From Salinimicrobium catena (GTDB lineage: Bacteria > Bacteroidota > Bacteroidia > Flavobacteriales > Flavobacteriaceae), in the NCBI RefSeq assembly GCF_900102915.1, contig NZ_FNGG01000002.1, positions 1 to 64,000 of the forward strand: DNA of 64,000 bases. Reading direction: 5' to 3'. The position numbers and the translations under genes were made by a program. The notes beneath the pieces are model-generated. The model was not told the DNA's origin. It saw only the letters and a program-made list of their open reading frames with translations, and did no database searches. This document shows, in pieces, positions 9,215-17,780 of this stretch (its first letter is position 1; the number at the start of each line of letters is the position of its first letter).

Positions 9215-9347
9215 TTTATTTTTCTTCTTAAAATTCCGTATCTTAAATATCCCTATCTAAGGCCTTTACTTTAAAATAATGATGATCTTAAAAGGTGATT
9301 TTTAAGCCTTTATTTCCCGATATCCTCCTGGTTCTTATAAAATTGAT

Positions 9348-12056
9348 ATGGAAATGCGAAAAGTGGAGTGGCATACTGTTACACCCGATCTGGTCGCCAG
9401 GGAACTGGATACCGATCTTAAAAAAGGGCTTTCTGATGCGGAGGTTACAACCCGATTAGAACGTTACGGCGAAAATCGGATTTCTACCAAAAAGCGCCAG
9501 AGCAGCCTGGTACGCTTTCTGCTTCAGTTTCACCAGCCGCTTATTTACATTTTACTGGCTGCCACCGGAGTTACCCTGTTGTTGGGCGAATACCTTGATG
9601 CTGCTGTGATCTTTGCCGTGGTGCTGATTAATTCCATAATAGGCTATATACAGGAGACAAAAGCATTAAAAGCTATAGACGCCCTCTCGAAAAGCATGAG
9701 CACTAACTCTACCGTTATACGCAACGGAAAACAGATGATGATAAACAGTGTTAAGTTAGTTCCGGGGGACATTGTGATGGTACAATCAGGAGATAAAATG
9801 CCGGCCGATCTGCGATTAATAAAAATCAAAGACCTGCAGGTTGATGAATCGGCACTTACCGGAGAATCGGTGGCTGTTGAAAAAAGCACTGAACTCGTTG
9901 ATGCTGAGGCCATCATCGGGGACCGTAAAAATCTTGGCTTTGCTACCACAATGGTTACCTATGGAACGGGAAAGGGTATTGTGGTAAGCACGGGAGATCG
10001 TACAGAGGTAGGAAAGATCAACCAGTCAATTGCCACTGCAGAGGAACTGGACACCCCGCTAACCTTAAAGATCAAAAATTTTAGCCGTGTACTGTTATGG
10101 GTGATCCTTAGCCTTGCCGGTTTGATCCTGGTCGTAGCCTATCTAAACGGAGAAAGTTTGGCCAATGCCTTTATGGTAGCCGTGGCTCTTATGGTAGGGG
10201 CCATACCCGAAGGTCTTCCGGCTGCTGTAACCATCATGCTTGCCATTGGAGTTGCCCAAATGGCTAAGAGACGGGCTATTATTCGTAAACTGGTGGCCGT
10301 GGAAACTCTAGGGAGCACCAACGTGATCTGTTCAGACAAAACGGGAACCCTTACTGAGAACCAAATGACTGTTCAAAAAATAATGGCCGGGGGAGAGTTG
10401 TTTGAAATTACAGGAATAGGTTACAAGCCTGAAGGCAAGGTGTTGTTTGAAGGGGAAGAGGTAAGAATGGACAATAAACCCGCTCTGCAGTCTGTTCTGC
10501 GAGGAGGAGTTCTTTGTAACGATAGCAGGATCAAAGAGGTGGAGGGTCGCTGGATTTCTGAAGGAGACCCTACAGAAGCTGCAATGATAAGTGCCGCAGA
10601 AAAGGCCGGTATAGAAGATCATTATATAGATCATTATTACCCCAGGATAGATGAGATTCCTTTTCAGTCAGAAAATCAGTACATGGCCACTCTTCATAAA
10701 CACGAAAAGAATATCCTGTTTATGAAAGGGTCTCTTGAGGCCGTATTGAAGGCCTGTTCTTATATGGCAGACAACACGGGGCAATCTGCGTCAATAGATA
10801 AAATCAAGGTGGAAAAAGCCGCCGAAGATATGGCCTCAGGCGGCCTTCGGGTCCTGGCTTTTGCTGTTAAGGAATTCGATCCCTCCAAAACCAGGGTTAG
10901 TCATGATGATGTAAAAGAAGGTATGATCTTTATTGGTCTCCAGGCCATGATCGATCCACCCAGGAAAGAAGCTATTAATGCTGTCAAGCTTTGTCAACAG
11001 GCAGGAATAGGAGTGAAAATGATCACCGGCGATCACGCCCTTACGGCCGCTACCATAGCTGCACAACTGGGATTAAGGGGCAAAACTGAAAATGGAAGAT
11101 TAAAATCTCTGACCGGTGTGGAACTACAAAAAATATCGGATGAGGAACTGCCCGGGGTAGCAGAAGAAGTGTCGGTTTTTGCTAGGGTGAGCCCTGATCA
11201 AAAACTTAGGTTGGTTAAGGCATTGCAGGCTAAGAATAAGGTAGTGGCAATGACCGGAGACGGGGTTAATGACGGGCCGGCACTTAAACAAGCCAACATT
11301 GGAATTGCTATGGGAATGGCAGGCACAGAAGTGGCTAAAGATGCGTCTGATATGATTCTTACCGATGATAATTTCGCTTCAATTGAAGCAGCTGTTGAGG
11401 AAGGGCGGGGAGTTTTGGATAATCTCACCAAGTTCATAGTCTGGACCCTGCCCACCAACCTGGGAGAGGCCCTGGTGATACTTGCCAGTATCATTTTTGC
11501 TACCCGGCTGCCTCTGGCTCCTGTACAAATCTTATGGATAAATATGACAACCGCAGTCCTGCTGGGACTCATGCTTACGTTTGAGCCTAAAGAACCAGGT
11601 ATCATGGATAGACCACCTACCCCGGTCAATAAGCCCATCCTCACTATTCCTTTGATTTTTAGAACACTGTTGGTAGGTACCTTGATCATGTTAGCGGCTT
11701 TTATTTTATTTCGGTATGAAATCTCAATAGGAGCCGACCTTCCCAAAGCTCAAACCGTCGCGACCACTGTTTTTATTGTTATGGAGGCTTTCTATCTTTT
11801 TAACTGTCGCTCTTTAAGAAGGTCAATTAAAGAGATTGGGTGGTTCTCTAACATGTGGGTGTACTATGGAGCGTTTGCAATGCTGGTACTACAGCTGATT
11901 TTTATTCATACATCCTTTATGAACAATCTCTTTCACTCAGCCCCCATAGGACTCAGTTCCTGGGTGAGAATAATGCTGGCTGGCCTAGCTCTATTTCTCA
12001 TAGTGTTTGTAGAAAAGATGATCAGAAGAAAATTTACAGGAACCGAAGAATTTTAA
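9348..12056 (+). CDS. P-type cation-transporting ATPase (P2, Pma1-like)
   Basis: Membrane pump of 902 residues in the order of a P2 ATPase: N-terminal cation ATPase domain, TGES actuator loop (171-174), PEGLP in TM4 (from about 287), phosphorylation motif DKTGTLT (D near 329), hinge TGDGVND (from about 636), then six C-terminal TM helices. TM4 keeps the ligand Glu of PEGLP, and TM5 keeps Asn and Glu (TNLGEAL). In TM6 the Asp of the Ca2+-ATPase motif N-x-x-T-D is Ala here (NMTTA, 732-736). Ca2+ specificity is therefore doubtful, and the ion is unknown. It is a single gene, with the next gene convergent. Confidence 0.9.
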   Translation: MEMRKVEWHTVTPDLVARELDTDLKKGLSDAEVTTRLERYGENRISTKKRQSSLVRFLLQFHQPLIYILLAATGVTLLLGEYLDAAVIFAVVLINSIIGYIQETKALKAIDALSKSMSTNSTVIRNGKQMMINSVKLVPGDIVMVQSGDKMPADLRLIKIKDLQVDESALTGESVAVEKSTELVDAEAIIGDRKNLGFATTMVTYGTGKGIVVSTGDRTEVGKINQSIATAEELDTPLTLKIKNFSRVLLWVILSLAGLILVVAYLNGESLANAFMVAVALMVGAIPEGLPAAVTIMLAIGVAQMAKRRAIIRKLVAVETLGSTNVICSDKTGTLTENQMTVQKIMAGGELFEITGIGYKPEGKVLFEGEEVRMDNKPALQSVLRGGVLCNDSRIKEVEGRWISEGDPTEAAMISAAEKAGIEDHYIDHYYPRIDEIPFQSENQYMATLHKHEKNILFMKGSLEAVLKACSYMADNTGQSASIDKIKVEKAAEDMASGGLRVLAFAVKEFDPSKTRVSHDDVKEGMIFIGLQAMIDPPRKEAINAVKLCQQAGIGVKMITGDHALTAATIAAQLGLRGKTENGRLKSLTGVELQKISDEELPGVAEEVSVFARVSPDQKLRLVKALQAKNKVVAMTGDGVNDGPALKQANIGIAMGMAGTEVAKDASDMILTDDNFASIEAAVEEGRGVLDNLTKFIVWTLPTNLGEALVILASIIFATRLPLAPVQILWINMTTAVLLGLMLTFEPKEPGIMDRPPTPVNKPILTIPLIFRTLLVGTLIMLAAFILFRYEISIGADLPKAQTVATTVFIVMEAFYLFNCRSLRRSIKEIGWFSNMWVYYGAFAMLVLQLIFIHTSFMNNLFHSAPIGLSSWVRIMLAGLALFLIVFVEKMIRRKFTGTEEF

Positions 12057-12104
12057 ATCACTCTTTATTCAAAAACAACAAAGGGTTAAGAATCACTTCT
12101 GCTG

Positions 12105-12488
12105 TCAGCGTCTTTCCTTCAGCATTTGTTTTGCCCATTTTTGCGCCTCTTTCAGATCTAAAAACACTTCAAAAGGCACTTTAGCGAAGTTCTTTTCAAA
12201 GGCCGCCATATTGAGCGCTGATGTCTTCTGGCTTACAATGGCGATTCCGCAGAGATGCCTGGCCTCTTCGAGCTTGAGATAAATGGTTGGATTGACATTG
12301 TAATTATGAACTCTTTGGGAAATGTACACAAAATGCCGATCCTCGAAGTAATGATTGCAAACTTCCACCAGTTCTTTGACCTGCGGGCGATCAAATACCA
12401 CATCTTCCCTTAGCCGTGAAACGACATAATAATCATAGAACTGAAGAACCGAGAAATCCAGTTCTACTGTGTGGTTTGGTTGGTCCAT
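12105..12488 (-). CDS. STAS/SpoIIAA-like protein (paralogue of 38142-38543)
   Basis: Small soluble protein of 127 residues, last gene of the operon 14491-12105, starting 8 nt after rsmD. It clearly resembles the product of 38142-38543: FVYISQRVHNYNVNP here against FGYISNRINSYAVDP there, and both end with a segment of the type PF(E/Q)(V/I)F..L.EA..W. The alternating strand/helix pattern and length suggest a SpoIIAA/STAS-type fold. No catalytic residues are recognised and the function is unknown. Confidence 0.75.
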   Translation of the reverse strand: MDQPNHTVELDFSVLQFYDYYVVSRLREDVVFDRPQVKELVEVCNHYFEDRHFVYISQRVHNYNVNPTIYLKLEEARHLCGIAIVSQKTSALNMAAFEKNFAKVPFEVFLDLKEAQKWAKQMLKERR

Positions 12489-12496
12489 ACCTTAAG

Positions 12497-13030
12497 TTAC
12501 TCAAAAAAACTGAAAACTGAATTACCGTATTTGCGGACTTCTGAAAAATGATCTAGCGAGGAAAGATCTATTTTCTTGTGGTGCTCAATGATAAGCGAAC
12601 CACCTTCAAGCAGCAGCTCTCTTGAGAAAACGGTTTCCACAATTTGCTGTAGGCTATCCTCTTCAAAATTGTAAGGCGGATCGGCAAAAATGATATGGGC
12701 CTTTTCTCCCGTAGCTTTAAGGTACTTAAAAACATCACTTTTGACCGTCCTTATGGGGAGATCTAGCTCCTGTGAGATCTTATTGATGAACTTTACGCAT
12801 TCAAAATGTCCGTCCACGGCGATAATCTCTTCTGCCCCTCGGGAAGCGAACTCATAGGAAATGTTTCCGGTGCCGCTAAAAAGGTCGATCACCTTTAAAG
12901 CTGAAAAATGGTACTGGTTGTTCAGGATGTTGAAAAGGGCTTCCTTGGCAAAATCGGTTGTAGGGCGTACGGGTAATTTTTTTGGTGCGATTATTCTCTT
13001 TCCCTTCAGGGTTCCTGAAACTATCCTCAT
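12497..13030 (-). CDS. rsmD: 16S rRNA (guanine-966-N2)-methyltransferase
   Basis: SAM-dependent methyltransferase of 177 residues acting on 16S rRNA G966. Visible motifs are the opening MRIVSGTLKGKRI, the KEALFNIL segment, the SAM-binding VIDLFSGTGNISYEFASRGA and the catalytic DPPY (FADPPYNF). Its start overlaps the end of the DUF3822 gene by 4 nt (ATGA type), so translation is probably coupled. Confidence 0.94.
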   Translation of the reverse strand: MRIVSGTLKGKRIIAPKKLPVRPTTDFAKEALFNILNNQYHFSALKVIDLFSGTGNISYEFASRGAEEIIAVDGHFECVKFINKISQELDLPIRTVKSDVFKYLKATGEKAHIIFADPPYNFEEDSLQQIVETVFSRELLLEGGSLIIEHHKKIDLSSLDHFSEVRKYGNSVFSFFE

Positions 13031-13857
13031 GAAAATGCTTTTAGTAGGGTGTAGTGCATATAGCCTTTAGGAGGCTCCTGGTCAACTGCAAAAATATAAC
13101 CAAAGCTGGTCTTGAGAAAACTTATATTTCTGATATAGCGGTAGGCGATCTGGTAATAATCTGAATTTGCCGTGATCTTTCCCACCAGAATAAGCTCAAA
13201 TTCATTAGGGTCCAGCTCAAGCTGTTCTGCAGTAAATAATAGGTAATATATGAAATCTTCTTTTGTGTGGCAGGTAAAGGAATTAGTGAGCAGCAGCTGT
13301 CCTTTTTTGACCACCACGATGTCGTATCCTCGGGGGTAGCAGTTTACGAACACTTTGGTTTTTTGGTTTTCGGAAGTGCTCTCCTTAATGAAATTTTCGG
13401 CCAGGGTGGTAATGCAGTGCCTGTACTCGAATTCCCCGTATTTCTCAAAAAAGAAATTATTGATATTGGTGTAGGGGATATACACATTAACTATCCCGGC
13501 AGGCTCTATAAGATCGTGTGCGACATAATCGGTTTCCAGTATGCGGGTATTGAACTTCAGATAGTCTGATGCGTTCTTTTCATCAAAGAATTTTTGTGGC
13601 ACCAGGGTATAAAGTTCATTAGAATACTGAACGATGACGTCAAAATCCCCGTCCTTTAGAAACTCCTCTTCGTAGTACAACTTCTCTATTTGCTGTAATA
13701 CTCCCGAAGGATTTAATTTTCTGGGGAAGCTGATCTCTTTGAAAAAGATGATCTTTTTTTCGGGAGATGATAAGGCACAAAAAGAAAGTCCATTCAGGCT
13801 AACCTGAATGGACAATTTTATTTTTTGTGTATTTGGTTCCTTATTCTGCGTCCCCAT
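13027..13857 (-). CDS. DUF3822 family protein
   Basis: 276-residue protein of the Bacteroidota family DUF3822, recognised from IQVSLNGLSFCALS near the N-terminus and its fixed place next to rsmD. The fold is probably actin/ASKHA-like; that is an inference from family knowledge, and no nucleotide-binding motif is clear. No signal peptide. It overlaps the upstream membrane-protein gene by 17 nt and rsmD by 4 nt, so these genes form one translation-coupled set. Confidence 0.8.
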   Translation of the reverse strand: MGTQNKEPNTQKIKLSIQVSLNGLSFCALSSPEKKIIFFKEISFPRKLNPSGVLQQIEKLYYEEEFLKDGDFDVIVQYSNELYTLVPQKFFDEKNASDYLKFNTRILETDYVAHDLIEPAGIVNVYIPYTNINNFFFEKYGEFEYRHCITTLAENFIKESTSENQKTKVFVNCYPRGYDIVVVKKGQLLLTNSFTCHTKEDFIYYLLFTAEQLELDPNEFELILVGKITANSDYYQIAYRYIRNISFLKTSFGYIFAVDQEPPKGYMHYTLLKAFS

Positions 13858-14491
13858 ACTTTAGTGGCCAGTTCCCGCTTGTATTGACCTCTTCCATAGA
13901 GCCAACGCTGATGAACGCTCCGTTCACATTATCAACAGATACCATTTCATTTTCTTGCAAGATCAGATCTCTGTCCTGGTCATTAAGAACTACAGCTTTG
14001 GCAACCTTGGCTTCAAAAACAGGAATTTGTGTACCGTTTTTGTCAATGGTGCCCGCGTCAAGTTCAAACTTGGCATTCACGCCTTTGATTGGAACATTCA
14101 TCATGGTCTTGTAGCGGTTGCTGTTTTTGAAAAGGGAATCCTTAACCGATCTGTACCCAAGGGTATCGGTGATCACGATCTCCTTGTACTTGTCAACCCC
14201 GTATGTCTTCACGTATTCTTCATCAAGAACGGTGGAGTCACGTCTTTGGGTTAGAGTGAACTGCGCTGTATCTATAAAAGCCACCAGGCTGTCCCAGTTT
14301 CCTTCAAATCTTCCTGTAATGGTACGGTGAGCCAACTCGGCATCTCTGATATCTTTAAGGTTCTCGATAACCTTGGCGTATCTCTTTTCTTTAACTTTAT
14401 TAAATTGAATTGGTTCGTAGATCGAATTAAATACCAGGTATCCCAGGAAAACAATCACAATCCAAAGAACTAACTGAATGACAAGTTTCAT
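13841..14491 (-). CDS. Conserved membrane-anchored protein of unknown function
   Basis: 216 residues starting MKLVIQLVLWIVIVFLGYLV, one N-terminal transmembrane segment followed by a soluble domain. I chose ATG 14491 rather than ATG 14527, because a promoter element (14525-14532) would place the transcript start near 14519, inside the longer version. The soluble part has a helical segment rich in charged residues (KEKRYAKVIENLKDIRDAEL) and a mixed strand region. It heads the operon with DUF3822, rsmD and the STAS-like gene. No function recognised. Confidence 0.72.
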   Translation of the reverse strand: MKLVIQLVLWIVIVFLGYLVFNSIYEPIQFNKVKEKRYAKVIENLKDIRDAELAHRTITGRFEGNWDSLVAFIDTAQFTLTQRRDSTVLDEEYVKTYGVDKYKEIVITDTLGYRSVKDSLFKNSNRYKTMMNVPIKGVNAKFELDAGTIDKNGTQIPVFEAKVAKAVVLNDQDRDLILQENEMVSVDNVNGAFISVGSMEEVNTSGNWPLKYGDAE

Positions 14492-14524
14492 GCGTTGCAG
14501 TTTAAGTTTATTAAGTGTTCCCCG

Positions 14525-14532
14525 CAAATCTA
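14525..14532 (-). promoter_or_regulatory. Promoter -7 element for the rsmD operon
   Basis: Reads TAGATTTG on the minus strand (TAnnTTTG). The predicted start near 14519 gives a 28-nt leader to ATG 14491 and rules against ATG 14527. Confidence 0.45.
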
Positions 14533-14577
14533 CAATTTTTTTTTATTCGTAAAAGTTTCTTCCGAAAAAAACCTTGC

Positions 14578-14585
14578 TATCTTTG
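14578..14585 (+). promoter_or_regulatory. Promoter -7 element for the RecD-like helicase gene
   Basis: TATCTTTG matches TAnnTTTG. The predicted start near 14591 gives a leader of about 15 nt before ATG 14606. Confidence 0.45.
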
Positions 14586-14605
14586 GGCTTTGAGGAATTT
14601 GGTAT

Positions 14606-16039
14606 ATGGAGAGAATGACCGTAAAGTCTTTTTACGACTTATTGCTTGAGGATCTGAAATTTGACGCAAAGTTGAAGCAGGATATCGCTTTGCAGCAACT
14701 TTCTTCCTTTGTGGTCGATGAAAAAAAAGATTCTATTTTTTTGCTGAAGGGATACGCCGGAACGGGAAAAACCACCATCATTAGTTCTCTTGTCAAGAAC
14801 CTTTGGAAAGTGAAAAAAAGCGGGGTGCTAATGGCTCCTACCGGAAGGGCTGCAAAGGTGATCTCCAACTATTCGGGCAGGGAAGCCTTTACCATTCATA
14901 AAAAGATCTATTTTCCGAAGAAAAAAGGAGGCGCGGGCGTGCAGTTCGTGTTGCAGCCCAACAAGCATCGTAACAGCATCTTTATAGTTGATGAAGCCTC
15001 CATGATCCCTGATGTGAACAACGACGCTAAAATGTTCGAGAACGGCTCTTTACTCGATGATCTAATTCAATATGTATATTCCGGTCATAAATGCCAGTTG
15101 GTGCTCATTGGAGATACCGCCCAGTTGCCGCCGGTCAAACTGGAAGTAAGCCCCGCGCTTGAAGAGCAAAAACTTCAGAACTCCTATTTAAAGGAGGTAA
15201 TGCACATTGAGCTGGATGAAGTGGTGCGGCAAAGCGAGGAAAGCGACATTCTGTTGAATGCCACGCTAATTCGGGAAGCCTTGCGGGAAGAATTCTATGA
15301 TTCGTTCAAATTTCAGCTTACTCAAAAGAAGGATGTGGTGAGGCTAATAGACGGTTATGAGATCATGGAAGCTATTGAAGATTCCTACCGCAACCTGGGG
15401 CACGAGGATACCACTATAATCGTAAGGTCCAATAAAAGGGCGAATTTGTATAACCAGCAAATACGTTCGCGGATTCTTTTTCAGGAGGAGGAGATATCGG
15501 CAGGCGATTACCTTATGGTTGTCAAAAACAACTATTTTTGGATTAAACCTAACAGTGAGGCCGGCTTCATTGCAAATGGCGATATTATAAAGGTGCTGGA
15601 GATCTTCGCGATAAAGGAGCTCTACGGTTTCAGGTTTGCCGAGATCAAAGCTCAGATGGTAGATTACCCGAATATGAACCCGATTGAGACAGTGGTGATG
15701 CTCGACACGCTGGAAAGCAACAATCCTTCCCTGACCTATGAAGAGTCGAACCAGCTTTATCAGGAAGTGATGAAAGATTACGAAGAGGAAAGGTCCAAAT
15801 ACAAGAAATTCCTGAAGGTGAAGAACAATAAGTATTTCAACGCCCTTCAAATCAAATTCTCTTACGCCATGACCTGTCATAAATCACAGGGTGGCCAATG
15901 GAACACGGTTTTTGTGGAACAGCCTTACCTGCCCAACGGCATTGACAAAGATTACCTGCGGTGGTTGTATACCGCGGTGACCCGGGCAAAAGATAAATTG
16001 TACCTGATAGGGTTCAAAGATGATTTTTTCGCCACCTGA
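14606..16039 (+). CDS. ATP-dependent RecD-like DNA helicase
   Basis: Superfamily 1 helicase of 477 residues. Motif I is GYAGTGKTT (49-57), motif Ia APTGRAAK, motif II IVDEASM, motif III LIGDTAQLPPV. The C-terminal UvrD/RecD domain carries MTCHKSQGGQW and motif VI-like YTAVTRAKDKLYLIGF. It is shorter than RecD2 and lacks the N-terminal extension, so it belongs to the short AAA_30/UvrD_C_2 group common in Bacteroidota. The role is probably DNA repair or recombination; the substrate is not known. kdsB follows after 18 nt. Confidence 0.9.
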   Translation: MERMTVKSFYDLLLEDLKFDAKLKQDIALQQLSSFVVDEKKDSIFLLKGYAGTGKTTIISSLVKNLWKVKKSGVLMAPTGRAAKVISNYSGREAFTIHKKIYFPKKKGGAGVQFVLQPNKHRNSIFIVDEASMIPDVNNDAKMFENGSLLDDLIQYVYSGHKCQLVLIGDTAQLPPVKLEVSPALEEQKLQNSYLKEVMHIELDEVVRQSEESDILLNATLIREALREEFYDSFKFQLTQKKDVVRLIDGYEIMEAIEDSYRNLGHEDTTIIVRSNKRANLYNQQIRSRILFQEEEISAGDYLMVVKNNYFWIKPNSEAGFIANGDIIKVLEIFAIKELYGFRFAEIKAQMVDYPNMNPIETVVMLDTLESNNPSLTYEESNQLYQEVMKDYEEERSKYKKFLKVKNNKYFNALQIKFSYAMTCHKSQGGQWNTVFVEQPYLPNGIDKDYLRWLYTAVTRAKDKLYLIGFKDDFFAT

Positions 16040-16057
16040 TCTTTCCTATTTCTAAAC

Positions 16058-16810
16058 ATGACATTTATGAATACTACTCCTTTAAAGATAATCGCCATGA
16101 TCCCGGCCCGATATGCCGCCACCCGTTTTCCCGCCAAGCTCATGCAGGACCTTAACGGAAAGACCGTTATTCTGCGCACCTATGAAGCGGCCAAAAACAC
16201 CGGATTATTTGAAGAAGTTTACGTAGTGACCGATAGCGATATCATCTATTCTGAGATTACTGAGAACGGGGGCAAAGCGATCATGAGCAAGAAGGAGCAC
16301 CAGTGCGGAAGTGACCGCATCGCCGAAGCAGTGGAAGACATGGATGTAGATATCGTGGTTAACGTGCAGGGCGATGAACCTATGATAGATATGGGAAGTC
16401 TTGAAAAAGTACTGGATGTTTTCCGCGGACAAGATGCCGAAAAGATCGACCTGGCCTCGCTGAAGGCGCCCATAAAAGAATGGAAGGACGTCGAAAACCC
16501 GAACCACGTAAAAGTGGTTACCAATAAAGAGGACTTTGCACTCTATTTTTCCCGTTCGCCTATACCTTATCCAAGAGAGAAGGAAGCCGGGGTGACCTGG
16601 TTTAAGCACATAGGTATCTACGCTTTCCGCAAGCAGGCTTTGCTAGATTTTCAGAGGCTGCCAATGCTGGGACTTGAAGCTGCTGAAAAGATCGAAGCCA
16701 TCAGGTATCTCGAATACGGGAAGAACATCAAAATGGTCGAAACCAATGTAAAAGGAGTGGGGATAGATACTCCTGAAGATCTTGAGCGGGCAAGACAGTT
16801 GTTTTCTTGA
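16058..16810 (+). CDS. kdsB: 3-deoxy-manno-octulosonate cytidylyltransferase
   Basis: Activates Kdo with CTP to CMP-Kdo for lipopolysaccharide inner-core synthesis. The 250 residues match the family. Seen are the nucleotide loop [39 protein letters not shown] and the C-terminal [12 protein letters not shown] second ATG at 16067 (MNTTPLK) is an equally good start. The Kdo-8-phosphate phosphatase gene kdsC is elsewhere in the window (24573-25082), so the two Kdo steps are in separate units. Confidence 0.95.
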   Translation: MTFMNTTPLKIIAMIPARYAATRFPAKLMQDLNGKTVILRTYEAAKNTGLFEEVYVVTDSDIIYSEITENGGKAIMSKKEHQCGSDRIAEAVEDMDVDIVVNVQGDEPMIDMGSLEKVLDVFRGQDAEKIDLASLKAPIKEWKDVENPNHVKVVTNKEDFALYFSRSPIPYPREKEAGVTWFKHIGIYAFRKQALLDFQRLPMLGLEAAEKIEAIRYLEYGKNIKMVETNVKGVGIDTPEDLERARQLFS

Positions 16811-16858
16811 TTTTTGACTCAGTCCTTTAAGAATCTAAAAATCTTTTGAATAATTATC

Positions 16859-16877
16859 TATATTTGGTTAAAACCAA
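16859..16877 (+). promoter_or_regulatory. -7 element with overlapping palindrome upstream of the DUF2911 gene
   Basis: TATATTTG (16859-16866) matches TAnnTTTG, giving a start near 16872 and a leader of about 17 nt. Its last three bases overlap the perfect inverted repeat TTGGTT-AA-AACCAA (16864-16877), which would cover the start site. This is a possible repressor site, by position only. Confidence 0.4.
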
Positions 16878-16888
16878 CTATAGATATT

Positions 16889-17734
16889 ATGAAAAACATT
16901 GCTTTCTTCTTTTTTGCAGCCCTCTTCTGTGTTACTGTTAGCGGGCAGATCCAAACTCCGGTGCCAAGCCCTGCTGCTACTGTTGAACAACAGGTTGGGT
17001 TAACCAACTTCACCCTTAAATATTCCCGCCCGGCAATGAGAGGCCGTACCATCTTTGGTGATCTTGTGCCTTATGGGCAAAAGTGGAGAACCGGGGCCAA
17101 CAACAATACCACCATTGCCTTTGATACAAAGGTTACGATCGCAGGTAAGGAACTAACAAAAGGGACTTATGCCATTTACACCATTCCCGACGAAAATGAA
17201 TGGGAAGTGATCTTTTACACCGATACCAACAACTGGGGGCTTCCTCAGAACTGGGATGAGACAAAGGTGGCTTTAAAAACCACGGCCAAAGTTCAGGAGG
17301 TGCCAATTGAAGTAGAGAACTTCACTATCCTGTTCGATGACCTGCAGAATGATTCTGCACAACTGATCTTCGCCTGGGGAAACACTGTCGCAAATCTCAA
17401 GATCGACCTGCCAACAGACGAGATAGCGATGAAAAGTATTGACAAGATAATGAAAGGTCCCTCGGCCGGCGATTATTTTGCTGCAGCTGTTTATTTTCAT
17501 GATGAGGAAAAAGACCTGCAAAAGGCTTATGAATGGATCACCAAAGCTGTAGAGATGGGTGATCCCGCAGCTTACTGGGTATTAAGGAGAAAATCTCTTA
17601 TTGAAGCAGAACTTGGGAAGAAGGAGGAAGCTATAGCGACGGCTAAGAAATCTCTTGCTGCTGCTGAAAAGGCCGGAAACCAGGATTACGTAAAAATGAA
17701 CAAAGAGTCCATTGAGGAGTGGGAAGGAAATTGA
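16889..17734 (+). CDS. Secreted DUF2911 family protein
   Basis: 281 residues with a signal peptide (MKNIAFFFFAALFCVTVSGQ). The DUF2911 domain covers about 25-175 and includes YSRPAMRGRTIFG, WRTGANNNTTI and GTYAIYTIP. The C-terminal 100 residues are helical with TPR-like spacing (YEWITKAVEMGDPAAYWVLRRKSLIEAELGKKEEA region). Probably periplasmic or exported; function unknown. It has its own promoter and a strong terminator just after the gene. Confidence 0.88.
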   Translation: MKNIAFFFFAALFCVTVSGQIQTPVPSPAATVEQQVGLTNFTLKYSRPAMRGRTIFGDLVPYGQKWRTGANNNTTIAFDTKVTIAGKELTKGTYAIYTIPDENEWEVIFYTDTNNWGLPQNWDETKVALKTTAKVQEVPIEVENFTILFDDLQNDSAQLIFAWGNTVANLKIDLPTDEIAMKSIDKIMKGPSAGDYFAAAVYFHDEEKDLQKAYEWITKAVEMGDPAAYWVLRRKSLIEAELGKKEEAIATAKKSLAAAEKAGNQDYVKMNKESIEEWEGN

Positions 17735-17751
17735 TCCTTCTAAAAACATTG

Positions 17752-17780
17752 AAAAAGCGGCTTTTTGGAGCCGCTTTTTT
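17752..17780 (+). terminator. Intrinsic terminator after the DUF2911 gene
   Basis: Perfect 11-bp stem AAAAAGCGGCT (17752-17762) / AGCCGCTTTTT (17769-17779) with a T-run. The symmetric A/T tails let it also end the convergent symporter gene, whose stop codon begins at 17782 and ends at 17780. Confidence 0.9.

Noticed and set aside
11198-11746. 182-codon minus-strand ORF inside the P-type ATPase gene
   Set aside because: Opposite-strand shadow covering the conserved TGDGVND and TM5-TM6 region of the ATPase.
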